Assembly: GCA_949775045.1 (NCBI GenBank)
Contig: OX459102.1
Span: forward strand, 14,864,772 to 14,928,771
Reading direction: 5' to 3'
Source of the DNA: Metridium senile
Lineage: Eukaryota; Cnidaria; Anthozoa; Actiniaria; Metridiidae
DNA: 64,000 nt
In this document: positions 1-9,180 of the stretch, piece by piece
Position numbering within the stretch: the stretch's first letter is position 1
How the letters are laid out: every line of letters begins with the position of its first letter
Notes under the pieces: generated by a model
What the model was told of the DNA's origin: nothing
What the model saw: only the letters and a program-made list of their open reading frames with translations
The model's database searches: none
Program-made: the position numbers and the translations under genes

Positions 1-1007
1 ACAATACTAATAGAACTGGTCGTTGTTATCTCCATTTCCAAACCAAGGCGAACTAGGTCTCTGTAGGAATCTTCTACGACATCTACGAACTCTACGAACT
101 TTTTGTTGTCATTTTCTTTCATGGGCTTGAACATATGAATGACGTTCATGATAGCATCAACAACTTTGGCTGGATCAGCGTATTTTTCATCAAGATACTT
201 CCACATCATGTCTAAATCATCGTCTACGCTTTTTACGATTTTCAGCGGTTCTCTTCCCAGGCATGATCTAAGCGTGTATGGAGCGGCTTCTTTGGATAAA
301 TGAGGTTGAACTTGTTTTTGGAAGTCTGTTTTGAATCGAGCATAATTCCTCAGATTTCCGTCAAACATCGGTAACTTCGTTTTTTCTAGTCGTACGTTGC
401 TTCTCTCTTCTTTAAGTTGTTTACCCCTTGCGATTCTTCTCTCGATCTCAAAGATAGCGCGGCTGTGAACTTGTTGTAAGTTTTTCATCCACAGAATATC
501 AGTCGACACGTCACAATCTTCTTCAGCTAGAAGTTCTATGTACTTGTCACTTATTTCTTTGCATTCTTTAAAGGTTGAGTCCAATTCTTTGTTTAACTTG
601 ATTAGGACTGCTACTTCGAGCTTTTCTTCATCTTCTAGCATAGCTTGAAGGTCATTTATTAGCTGTTGGAATAGGCCGTGGTTCAAATCTCGCTTAACTT
701 TCGTTTGCTCGATCAATTTTCTTGTGTTAACTTGTTCTTTCTTGCGTATCTCCGTTTGTTGTTCCTTCAACTTGAGAGTCTTTTCTTGTTCTTTATATTC
801 GCTTTCGTATTCTGTGTTTTTAACCATCGCGTTAACATAACGTACATGAATTTCTGAGATCCATTCTTCTTCATTTTCACATTCGTCGTCGCTTAGATAC
901 GTGCAGTAGTTTTCGTGCTTGCTTTCGACATTGCTCCAGGCTTCTTTCAACTCTGCGAATAGCTGGCCAATTGGAAAATTTGAAAATTCCACGGTAACGG
1001 TAACCAT
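1..1007 (-). pseudogene. BEL/Pao retrotransposon gag (DUF1759) segment, partial, inverted
   Basis: The minus strand is open from an ATG at 1005-1007 through 335 codons to the window edge, so it is cut by the window and not by a stop. The first part is charged and coiled-coil-like (many Glu/Lys). Around residue 210 the pattern KLPMFDGNLRNYARFK begins, followed by HLSKEAAPYTLRSCLG and a Trp-Lys-Tyr-Leu region; this is the signature of the DUF1759 gag domain of BEL/Pao LTR elements. The capsid-like product would package element RNA. It is oddly placed: it runs head to head against the zinc-knuckle and integrase parts on the plus strand, with the junction near 985-1007. An inversion inside the element, or two abutting elements, would explain this. 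Family assignment is fairly sure; whether it is functional cannot be told. Confidence 0.8.
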
Positions 1008-1409
1008 TGGACCGATGAATGTAAACAGTACATTTCGAAGACGATTGAAGAAAAAAGGGAACTTCTCATGGAAAAGAAAGCCTGCTGGTCCTGTTTGAAA
1101 CCCGGACATTCCATTAATGACTGTAAAAGAAGAAGAAAATGCGGGGAAAATGGATGTATGTTAAATCATCACAGGACAATTCACGAAGAGAAAAAGCATC
1201 AACACTCAGTATCAACTTGCAATTCTTCGATAAATCATGCTGAATCATGTCTACTTCAGTACCAGAAGATAAAGACGCCCAAAGGAACAGTCAACGCTCT
1301 CTGGGATAGTGCAGCGTCGTTGTCCTTTATAACATATGACAAAGCAAAGCTGAAGTACTGTGGATTAAAGAAGCACAAAAGAATATCAACATCAAAGACA
1401 AGAATTTAA
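985..1409 (+). pseudogene. BEL/Pao zinc knuckle plus truncated aspartic protease
   Basis: The plus-strand frame carries HWTDEC, then CWSCLKPGHSINDC, a CCHC zinc knuckle, and a second Cys/His cluster ending in NHHRTIH, as at the C-terminus of BEL/Pao gag. It continues into ALWDSAASLSFI, which fits the retropepsin active-site loop with DSA in place of the usual DTG/DSG. The frame stops at 1407-1409, shortly after that loop, so most of the protease is missing. The annotated ATG at 1068 is probably internal, because homologous sequence is already in frame upstream of it. The next frame starts directly with integrase sequence, so reverse transcriptase and RNase H have been lost between them. Confidence 0.75.
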
Positions 1410-1414
1410 GACGA

Positions 1415-2665
1415 TTGTGTCCCGCCAGACGAAGTGATGGTATAATAGTAGTCAAAGGCCGCCTAGAAAACTGGATGGACGCAAGCTATAACCAAACTGA
1501 GATGATTTTGCTTCCCTACAAGCATGCCTTCTCGCGCCTTTATGCAGCACATATACACAGAAAAAGCCACTGCGGAGTCTCTGCGACAGTAAGCAAGATC
1601 AGAGTGAAGTACTGGATCATCGGTGTACACAAGCTAGTGAAGTCAATCAAGTTTAACTGCGTTACATGTAAGAAACTCGACAAAGAACTAGCTAAGCAAC
1701 AGATGGGACAACTGCCTATTGAACGTCTCAAGCCCTCACCACCATGGTATCACTGTGGAGTTGACTTATTTGGACCATTTCAAATAAGAGACGCTGTAAA
1801 GAAAAGAACAACCGGCAAAGCCTATGGAGTGATATTTACTTGCATGTCATCTAGAGCGGTACATGTCGACGTGGCTGCGGATTATTCAACAGAGAAATTC
1901 CTAATGGTGCTTCGCAGATTTGTAAGCCTAAGAGGATACCCAAGGAAATTACTCTCAGACAACGGCCCTCAGCTAGTGAAAGCTAATCAAGAACTCAACA
2001 AGATGACCAAATCATGGGAATGGAACAAACTGCAAGAATTTGGAGCTACTGAAGGTCTTGAGTGGGAATTCACGCCCGCAGACGCACCATGGAGAAACGG
2101 CGTAACAGAGTCCTTAATAAAGTCAGTCAAGAAAGCTCTTACCGTAGCTGTTAAGGATAATGTGATGACTTTCTCAGAGTTGCAAACCGTGTTCTACGAG
2201 GCAGCAAACTTAGTGAACGAACGCCCAATTGGACGTCATCCAACGTCGACCGATGATGGCTATTATCTCTGTCCTAACAACCTTCTTCTTGGACGATGTT
2301 CATCGAGAGTACCAAGTGGACCATTCAAAGAAACTTGTAGCCCAGCCCAACGCTTCGAATTCGTACAGCGAATTTGTAACGCGTTCTGGAAACACTGGAC
2401 AAGAGACTTCTTCCCATCCCTTACAGTCAGAACTAAATGGCATACTGCCCACAGAAATGTGATGGTCAACGATATCGTGATAATTCAAGATTCAAACCAA
2501 GTACGTGGAAATTGGAAGATTGGAAAGATTACCAAAGTGTATCCTGACAGCAAGGGAAAAGTGCGAAAAGTTGATGTGATCTACAAACATGGAGACAGTA
2601 CCCCTACAACTGTACAAAGAGCTGTCCAAAGACTGGTTGTAATATTACCAGCAAATCAAGAATAA
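1415..2665 (+). CDS. BEL/Pao integrase with C-terminal DUF5641 domain (retroelement remnant)
   Basis: The 416-codon frame has an HHCC zinc-binding domain at roughly residues 45-90 (HIHRKSHCG ... CVTCKKLD). The rve catalytic core follows, with all three acidic residues visible: D in CGVDLFGP, D in LLSDNGPQL and E in NGVTESLIKS. A DUF5641-type C-terminus (VNDIVIIQD ... RGNWKIGKI) closes it, as is usual for BEL/Pao polyproteins. The true protein would be the 3' end of a long pol polyprotein, so the ATG at 1415 is arbitrary. The lost RT/RNase H and the inverted gag make the element defective on its own, although this frame has no internal stop. The 3' LTR follows within 100 bases. Confidence 0.88.
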   Translation: MCPARRSDGIIVVKGRLENWMDASYNQTEMILLPYKHAFSRLYAAHIHRKSHCGVSATVSKIRVKYWIIGVHKLVKSIKFNCVTCKKLDKELAKQQMGQLPIERLKPSPPWYHCGVDLFGPFQIRDAVKKRTTGKAYGVIFTCMSSRAVHVDVAADYSTEKFLMVLRRFVSLRGYPRKLLSDNGPQLVKANQELNKMTKSWEWNKLQEFGATEGLEWEFTPADAPWRNGVTESLIKSVKKALTVAVKDNVMTFSELQTVFYEAANLVNERPIGRHPTSTDDGYYLCPNNLLLGRCSSRVPSGPFKETCSPAQRFEFVQRICNAFWKHWTRDFFPSLTVRTKWHTAHRNVMVNDIVIIQDSNQVRGNWKIGKITKVYPDSKGKVRKVDVIYKHGDSTPTTVQRAVQRLVVILPANQE

Positions 2666-2754
2666 ACGAACATTGAAATATATGAACACTTTAAGTAGAA
2701 TAGCCTTATTAGTGGAATAAGTAATACACGTATTTTCATTATTAAGGGCGGGAG

Positions 2755-2905
2755 TGTTTCGCGCTATATGCATAATTTTAGCGCCAAATATGCTAATTTA
2801 AATAATCCGTATAAAAGCTAAGTGTAACGGTTTAGATTTCATTCTAAGTACTACTGTCAAGCCTCCGGGTAAGTCTAGATCGATTTTCAAGCTATTAACA
2901 TGTAA
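2755..2905 (+). repeat. Probable 3' LTR of the BEL/Pao element
   Basis: A purine-rich tract (AAGGGCGGGAG, 2744-2754) ends just before TGTTTCGCGC, as expected for a polypurine tract followed by an LTR starting with TG. A TATA-like TATAAAAG lies near 2811. The right boundary is uncertain because no 5' LTR is in the window to compare. Confidence 0.5.
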
Positions 2906-3734
2906 TCATAATTTCTAACTAGATATATACACATTGCAGATTTCGAACCCCTCCATAAAGCTGCACTATGTCACGTAATAAGTAATAAAGATGTTTGAAA
3001 CCAGATGCAAAGCCTAGTACTTGTGAATCAGTTTCTATAAAAAAAACATTCGAAATCACTGCCGTAACCAACCTGTGGTGTTTTGATAGGCACAGGAAAA
3101 ACTCTCTAAATTTCATTTGTACTGTACCGTGCTGTGTCCGTGCTGTTTGCACAGTCATACGAAATCCGCTCTACTAGGCTTTTTTAAAATTACTATTAAA
3201 ATTACTTTAAAATTACTATTACTAAATACTATTACTAAATACTGATGTTTTTATATCATCGAGTTCATCATGTAGTGTGTGCAGTTTACGAAGATGTATT
3301 AACATATTTATAAGGTGAGTATAAAAATCATGCTTTGACCAAATCATATTGCATTGCATATATGTTTTTTTTATGCATAAGATACGATAAATAAAAAACA
3401 TGGTCTGATCAGAAAAAAACATGTGTTATCTGTAATAATCACAAGAGGGTCCTGAAGGGGTAAAGGGGAGCTGGCCTTATTTTTGACTGGGAAAATGGGA
3501 TTGGATGCACTGGGACCGGGATTTACAAATAAAAGAACAATAGAAACTGGGAATGGGATTGAAAACTTGAGCAAAACTGATGGGATTATGTGATTTTTGA
3601 CTGGGATTAGATCCAAATATAAACTGGGAAATGGGATTCGGACCCCACACCCCATCCCCATGAAGTCTAAAATATTCTCTTCATCCACGCATTTCTCGGA
3701 TGCGATACAAAATCGCGCATAAGGTACCTTATTA
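2906..3734. other. Non-coding interval with degenerate TGGGATT repeats
   Basis: No gene is recognisable. Bases 3165-3240 are short AT-rich direct repeats (ATTACTATTAA type). Bases 3480-3660 contain an irregular repeat of ACTGGGAAATGGGATT type that opens short frames by chance. Confidence 0.5.
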
Positions 3735-4281
3735 AAAAAGTTTGTGGGATCTCAATACCTCCAAGAGCAAGCCAAAGTGTTCAACAAAAGTAATGCCTCT
3801 GCGGAGGTTATCGTTAAAACTGGAGAAAACGCTCTAGTCGCAATCCTTAATGGCCAACCTGGAGAAGATATAGACAGACTGCGATACAGAAAATAATACG
3901 AAAAGCTGACAAGCAAAAAGGTCCATGTCCAGCCTCAAAGTCTAAGTACCTCCTCAGAAGCGTTGCGCTATAACAGCATGAGGGTATGTCTGCAGATACG
4001 GCAGTGGAAAGGCAACGACAGCGACCTTGACATCTATTATTGGGGACGGAAGAGAACAGGAGACCTGCATGATAGTACCCTTGATGACGGACCTTCCTCC
4101 TGCACCAGAAACTCTTCTTTCGATCGATTGTTGGATGCAACTGCCAATCAGATCGCAGTTGCCGTAGATGTACCTGCAGAAAGCACAATCTGGATTGTTC
4201 TCCTGCTTGTGGTCAATGCAAAGGGGTGAGCTGTACAAATTCTCCCAAACTTGACGAAGAGCCTGACAATAATGATATTTA
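3735..4281 (+). pseudogene. Frameshifted Cys-rich transposon-associated protein remnant
   Basis: Successive plus-strand frames give FVGSQYLQEQAKVF, then SEALRYNSMRVCLQIRQWKG, then (shifted) MTDLPPAPETLL, then (shifted again) GCNCQSDRSCRRCTCRKH and CSPACGQCKGVSCTNSP, ending in a stop at 4279-4281. The order matches a C-terminal module I recall from many uncharacterised cnidarian and other invertebrate proteins that travel with transposons: an SLR..LQ..QW segment, a WG..MTDLPPAP linker and a Cys-rich tail. At least two 1-2 base shifts and one in-frame disruption near 3893 show decay. The function of the intact family is not known to me. Confidence 0.5.
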
Positions 4282-5270
4282 ACTTATTTTGTAGTTGGAT
4301 ATTATATAATTCATTATAATAGAAGAAGAATTTATGTTATTTGTCTTACTAAAATGTGAGACGCGACATTTAATCAGCTAGCAATTAATATATATAGTTG
4401 AAAAATGTAAATTGTACACCGTAAAAGATTAGAGAACTTATTTTCTGCCGTTTCGGAATTTATTCGTCAGAATATGAATGAAATGTGTTAATGTACATAA
4501 AGCTCGGTATACAAATAATCAATAGCATGATATCTTATTATGATAACAAAACTCGCGATAAAAACCTACGAAAGAATGTATTGTACTTTAGGGATACACA
4601 TTATTCTTCATTACAATAATAATAAGGCTTATATTGCACTTATTCAAATCTGTTCTGAGCACTTGAGCTATGAATAAAAACATAATTACAAAGAGAAAGC
4701 TGATCATTGTTTATTTGAACGATTTATTCAACAATTATACACACTTCCGGTTATAGACCATATCACTAATATTTTAATATAATACCAACAGCAAAAAAAT
4801 GATAAAATTTGAAATAAAAAGCAATAAAAGATTGCTTAGAAAATTTATCAGGCTGTTTGGAAATATAATTTAACCTTTTTTGGTTTTTACTTTATAACGA
4901 GACCGTTTAGCGAAGAAATAAAGCAACTCCCGGTTGCAGCCTCGTTTCCATGATACAGCATAATTGAAATTTTATAATGCTCCAAAAAGACCGGTTTTTA
5001 GCACCTTCCCCCACTCGAATCTTCTGGGACTTTTTTTTGGTAGTCACTGGGATCCTTACGGACATATTTATTAAAAAAAATATTCTTTTGCAATTAGTGG
5101 CAGGTCATTTCGTAGAATGACTGGACTATTCTTTCAAATGCACAAATTAACGTGGCCCTCTAAGAGATAGTATACATAAAATAACAATGATGATGATAAT
5201 GATGATTGCAGAATATTTCTTGACCCACCTGCATGCATGAAAAAGTGTGACACCTACCCTATTTGGACCA
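4282..5270. other. AT-rich interval, no gene seen
   Basis: No convincing coding frame, structural RNA or inverted repeat was recognised here. Confidence 0.4.
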
Positions 5271-5313
5271 ACCCCCCCCCCCCCCTCCCCCCCCCTCCCC
5301 CCCCTCTCCCTCT
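5271..5313. repeat. Poly-C / CCCCT low-complexity tract
   Basis: A run of about 40 bases is almost only C with a few T, ending in CCCTCT. Confidence 0.9.
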
Positions 5314-5339
5314 AATAAATGACCAGTCCCTTATAATAT

Positions 5340-5440
5340 ATTTTTAATACTTTAAACAATGCTACATGACTCAAAATGCACTTTGGTCTTGCAATGCACT
5401 ATCCAGTATTCTATACGTTTTTTTAAATAACTGTATAATA
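5340..5440. mobile_element. Fragment of the TACAGCTATTTC MITE family
   Basis: The segment around GCACTTTGGTCTTGCAATGC and the following ATTCTATACGTTTTTTT resembles one arm of the elements at 20209-20490, 38652-38846 and 63160-63286. Confidence 0.4.
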
Positions 5441-5564
5441 AATAACAAAACGTACGATCTTCTCGTACGATTCGTAAAAAATACTAAATACTCGTGACGT
5501 TTTGAAAAGTATTTAAAAATTGGACTAACCACATCACTCGCACCTATTAGTTAAGTTGTACTTA

Positions 5565-5712
5565 ATATTTCCTCTTTTTGATCTATTGCTTTGTGTAATG
5601 ACCAGGGCTTTGTTAAAATATCTAATAGCCTCTTCAATTTGACCATCTTATTGATTTGATTACTAATGGAAATTGCTTTTCACAATTCCACTGTGTGAAT
5701 CCAAAGAATTTA
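5565..5712 (-). pseudogene. TPR-CHAT gene 5' remnant 1
   Basis: Read on the minus strand, this matches the N-terminal coding start of the TPR-CHAT copies (the segment at 31799-31925): the complement of GAAATTGCTTTT, the CTTCAATTTGACCAT stretch and AGGGCTTTGTTAAAATAT. Small indels break the frame. The rest of the gene is gone; the remnant joins ...ACGTTTTGAAAAGTATT-type sequence on its left. The same junction occurs in remnant 2 (18893-19015), so the truncated form was itself duplicated. The sequence to the right, 5713-6480, is the common 5' flank of this family. Confidence 0.75.
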
Positions 5713-6520
5713 CAAACTTCAGGGAAACCCCTTTAATTGGGCTTTCTTTATTTCAAAACGGAGAAAAAGAAACATTGACTTCATTATAAACAACGTACAT
5801 GAAAGATATGAAAATAAGACTTCTTTTTGTTGAAAATTATGAGTCAGTCTAGGACAGTCTTGTTGAAACAGTCTTGGTGTCAAACTTTGTCACTGCCTTA
5901 CCGCTATAGTTCGTGTTTTCAATCGTTTAGTGACACACACTATCCCTTGTATATAGACGATAAGATGAACCAAAGTTTCTAACTTTCGTATGCCGTTTTT
6001 AGCCGTCGAATCCGGCGAGAGAATATCTAGTTGAAGCAAAGTTTTACTTCTCGGAATAAACGTCATAGCTAAGCCAACCGTAAATAAATTGTCGAATTTG
6101 CATAAGTATGTGGATTTTGTCGAGTCCCAAATACATATAAAAGACAAGTCTCAATAAGTTTCATCACAGGCTCCCCAGACTTTTAAATGCATGTGAAGTA
6201 GAATTTGTTTGTAGAAAGCCTTTTCTGATATCTTGTAGTCTATAAATTTAATAATAAAAGATCAGCTTAATAAAGTAAATATATTTTATTATTTGAATTG
6301 ATCAATCAACCTGAACAATAATTCGAGACACAAAGAGTATCTTGTGGTTAATTTCCTGTGCATTCATTTGTTTCAAAAATTGTTCTGGTTGAGTAGTAGC
6401 AACATTTAGCTGTTATTTGTTAGCATTTATTAATTTGGTTCAACTGCACTTATTCATTACACTTTAAAATTAGTTCACTTTGATACACAGAATAATGAAA
6501 TTATAGTAGTGTTTATAATA
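5713..6520. repeat. Duplicated 5'-flank block of the TPR-CHAT family
   Basis: This block recurs with minor changes at 15769-16617 and 19016-19197 + 22923-23493, and more diverged at 25440-25800 and 31949-32540. It contains the shared ACACACTATCCCTT and GGCTCCCCAGAC stretches. No coding potential or promoter motif was identified. Confidence 0.7.
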
Positions 6521-6665
6521 TAGAGTACAAACACTAAAAGTGTGCAACATAAATACCACTAAATACTGCTAAATTATGCAAATTATTTTGTTCTGTATTG
6601 TTTAATCAACACTATTTAGTGGTAAATAGTACAAAGTATTGCACACTTTTAGTGTTTGTACTCTA
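6521..6665. mobile_element. MITE-1 copy (145 bp, TIR TAGAGTACAAACACTAAAAG)
   Basis: The ends are inverted copies of TAGAGTACAAACACTAAAAG extending inward through GTGTGCAA. Other copies are at 8283-8431 and 23494-23628, and half of one is at 16619-16689. No coding capacity. Confidence 0.85.
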
Positions 6666-7144
6666 CTGTACAGCATTACTAGATTCTGATTGGACGAGAG
6701 GAGTACAATCAAATCGTATATTAATTTATTGTACTCTGCAAATTACCAATAAAGTTTTTCAGTATGTAATAAATAAAAAATCGCACGATCTTCTCTTACA
6801 ATTCGTAAACAATAGATACTCGTGACGTTTTGAAAAGTATTAAATTGTTTAAATATGAAAGTATTATTAGTATGGGAAATTGCAAAAATACAATTGGTAA
6901 TTAATAGGTACGAGTGATTTTTGAAAGTTTCCAAAATTGGATGAGCCTTTTAGGCGAGTCCAATTTGATAACTTTCAAAACATCACGAGTATCTATTAAT
7001 TACAAATAATTTGTACGAAAAGATCGTGAGATTTTTTATTTATAATATTCTGAAAAACTAATTGGTACTCTGTAGAGAACAATTAACGATTTCAGTTGTA
7101 CTCTCCTCGTCCAATCAGAATCGAGTAATTTTGTACAGTATATT
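6664..7144. mobile_element. Foldback element FB-1, copy 1 (about 480 bp)
   Basis: The two halves are long imperfect inverted repeats. The left arm starts TACTGTACAGCATTACT and the right arm ends in the inverse AGTAATTTTGTACAGTA; the arms share GATTCTGATTGGACGAG and the GATACTCGTGA stretch (about 170 bp each). The second copy is at 23652-24324. No transposase is encoded. Confidence 0.8.
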
Positions 7145-8150
7145 ATGTGTAATATAAAGATTATTTTTACAAAAAAAGAATGTCATTGAGCTTCTCTAAA
7201 GTATAGAGTACGTCCTAAAGAACTGTAACATGAAGGACCTATCTGTAATGTAGAGGTTATTCATTTTACATAAAATGAATGGTAAAGTAACAGCTGTCAT
7301 TTTACTACCAGTTCAAGTATGTTTTATGATTTTATTCTTCAAATTTTTATAACCTCTTGTGAAGAGTGTAACAATTGACATTAATTAATTCACAAAACGA
7401 TAGCTTGTTAGGTATAATCAGATAATAAGGTCCCTCCTTGCTATGTATAATCATTCTTCTTATTATTATCAGACCGATTACAGTGAAAATTATATCATTG
7501 TCTTATGACTAGTACCCTGGGTGCCAGAGGAATTATTTTCTGATATTTTTCGACTCGCTTCGCTTCGCGCTCACTATAGTACCACAGAAAATAATTCCTC
7601 TGGCACGCAGGGTATATGACTAGCAAATTTCAATTTGATTTTGAGATCAGTCAATCGGTTTGGAGGTAAAACTAGTACAGTCATTGGTTAATTTGATATG
7701 AGCTCCAATTTCAAAACGATTGCTGGATCAATATCAAGCCATAGTTAAACCTTGATTAACTATGATTTAACCCAAGATCAAATTGAAATTTGTTAGTCGC
7801 AATAAAAACAATTATCGCTGTATTAAAATAACACACCATTTTCCCCTCTGTGCGTTCCTGTTCATGGACATTTAGAAAACTGTCCTGAATGCTAGATTTA
7901 TTTCTTAGTGGAATTTCTTTTTGCTTGTTTTGCGGGGTCATATGATAAAATGATCTTCACTGAGTTAGGTTTAGCCAGGCAGGAATATACTTGGCTCTTG
8001 GTTGTTTGTAGGTTTAACATAACATTGAGTCAAATATTTTCCTGTTCAGTAGTCCCACTCAGTCAATAAGTACTTAGCATAAATCAATAAAATGGCTAAT
8101 GAATACCATAATGATTATCATTATTACTGTTATCAGTCCCATTACCATGG
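7145..8150. repeat. Segmentally duplicated intergenic block
   Basis: It is nearly identical to 24325-25340, and its right part (from about 7850) also to 27880-28195. Nothing coding is supported. A short frame conserved between the first two copies is explained by the recent duplication itself. The hairpin at 7513-7614 lies inside. Confidence 0.75.
7513..7614. repeat. Palindromic hairpin element (102 bp)
   Basis: The arms TACCCTGGGTGCCAGAGGAA and their inverse ...TTCCTCTGGCACGCAGGGTA enclose a loop rich in TCGCTTCGC. The identical structure is at 24696-24798. Confidence 0.8.
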
Positions 8151-8282
8151 TAAGAGTACAAACATTAAAAGCGTGAAACATAAATAGTAGTAAATGGTGA
8201 TATTTTATGCTAATTCTATTGTTTTCTATTGTTTAATTAGCACTATTTCAGTACTACTAATTAGTACTACTTGTTTCACGGG
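8151..8282. mobile_element. MITE-2 copy (GAGTACAAACATTAAAAGCG type)
   Basis: It is related to MITE-1 but diverged (AAAGCGTGAAACATAAATAG; the right end ends in TTGTTTCACGGG). It abuts the MITE-1 copy at 8283. Further copies are at 28195-28322 and, truncated, at 25346-25440. Confidence 0.65.
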
Positions 8283-8431
8283 TAGAGTACAAACACTAAA
8301 AGTGTGCAACATAAATACCATGCACTAAATACTGCTAAATTATGCAAATTCTGTTGTTCTCTATTGTTTAATCAACACTATTTAGTGGTAAATAGTACAA
8401 AGTATTGCACACTTTTAGTGTTTGTACTCTA
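8283..8431. mobile_element. MITE-1 copy
   Basis: Both terminal inverted repeats are present (TAGAGTACAAACACTAAAAG and its inverse). The internal CATGCACTAAATACTGC shows a small insertion relative to the 6521 copy. Confidence 0.85.
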
Positions 8432-8679
8432 CGATATTTCTACTGTGATATCATTAGTAAATAAGTAATAATAATCAAGTATCGAATACCAGGATAAACA
8501 ATTAAACTGCTGTTAACAACGAGTGTCCTGGATAAAAAACATAAATAATAATAATTTGTAAAATTGAATGATAAGTATAAGTGCATTGTTTATTGAACCC
8601 CCTTGGAGTAAAGATTGAATGTCATTTTCAATAAGCTAGATTATCACTATAAGATTAATGTCCAGACTCAGGACCCTAA

Positions 8680-8904
8680 TGCACCTATCAATGTCTTGCC
8701 CACTGGGGGGAATGCGGGCATACCCAGGGACTATTGACATTTTCATATCTTTTTGTCAATAGCCCGTATCCTGGGGATGTCAAATTCATATATACCTACT
8801 TACGCAGAAAAACATCGAGCAGACCAAGGTACGGGCAAAGTTTATGTTCAAAAGCCTGTCTTTGCCCGCACTTCCCCCAGTGGGGCAAGACATTGATAGG
8901 TGCA
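8680..8904. mobile_element. PIF/Harbinger-like MITE, 225 bp, TAA target duplication
   Basis: The terminal inverted repeats start TGCACCTATCAATGTCTTGC and run about 40 bp (imperfect). TAA flanks both sides (8677-8679 and 8905-8907). The paralogous site at about 28793 reads GGACCCTAAATGGGACTTG without the element, which is a clean empty site with a single TAA. The TWA target preference suggests PIF/Harbinger. Confidence 0.85.
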
Positions 8905-9146
8905 TAAATGGGACTTGAAAAATCGGGCATGGCACAAACTATTTTAACCCCTAAGAGATATTGGACACATACAAAAAAAAGCTAATATAATTGAATACTC
9001 TATTAAAAGATACAAAATTACTGATTTTCACCCTTAAGTGTTATATGACCAGCAGAATCATCCCCACTCCCCCCCCCCATGTTAACTTTTATTATCATTA
9101 TTCCCATCATCATGTATTGTTAGTATCATAGATCATTATCATCACC

Positions 9147-9152
9147 TTTATT
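9147..9152 (-). promoter_or_regulatory. Candidate polyadenylation signal AATAAA (decayed copy)
   Basis: On the minus strand AATAAA lies about 30 bases after the stop of the decayed TPR-CHAT copy; the same position in the intact copy is 29173-29178. The assignment is positional only. Confidence 0.4.
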
Positions 9153-9180
9153 GTTATCAATATTGTTATCTTGATATTAT

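Noticed and set aside
7756..7941. 61-residue minus-strand frame conserved exactly at 24940-25125
   Set aside because: The whole surrounding block is nearly identical between the two places, so conservation reflects recent duplication; no codon-type substitution pattern can be seen.
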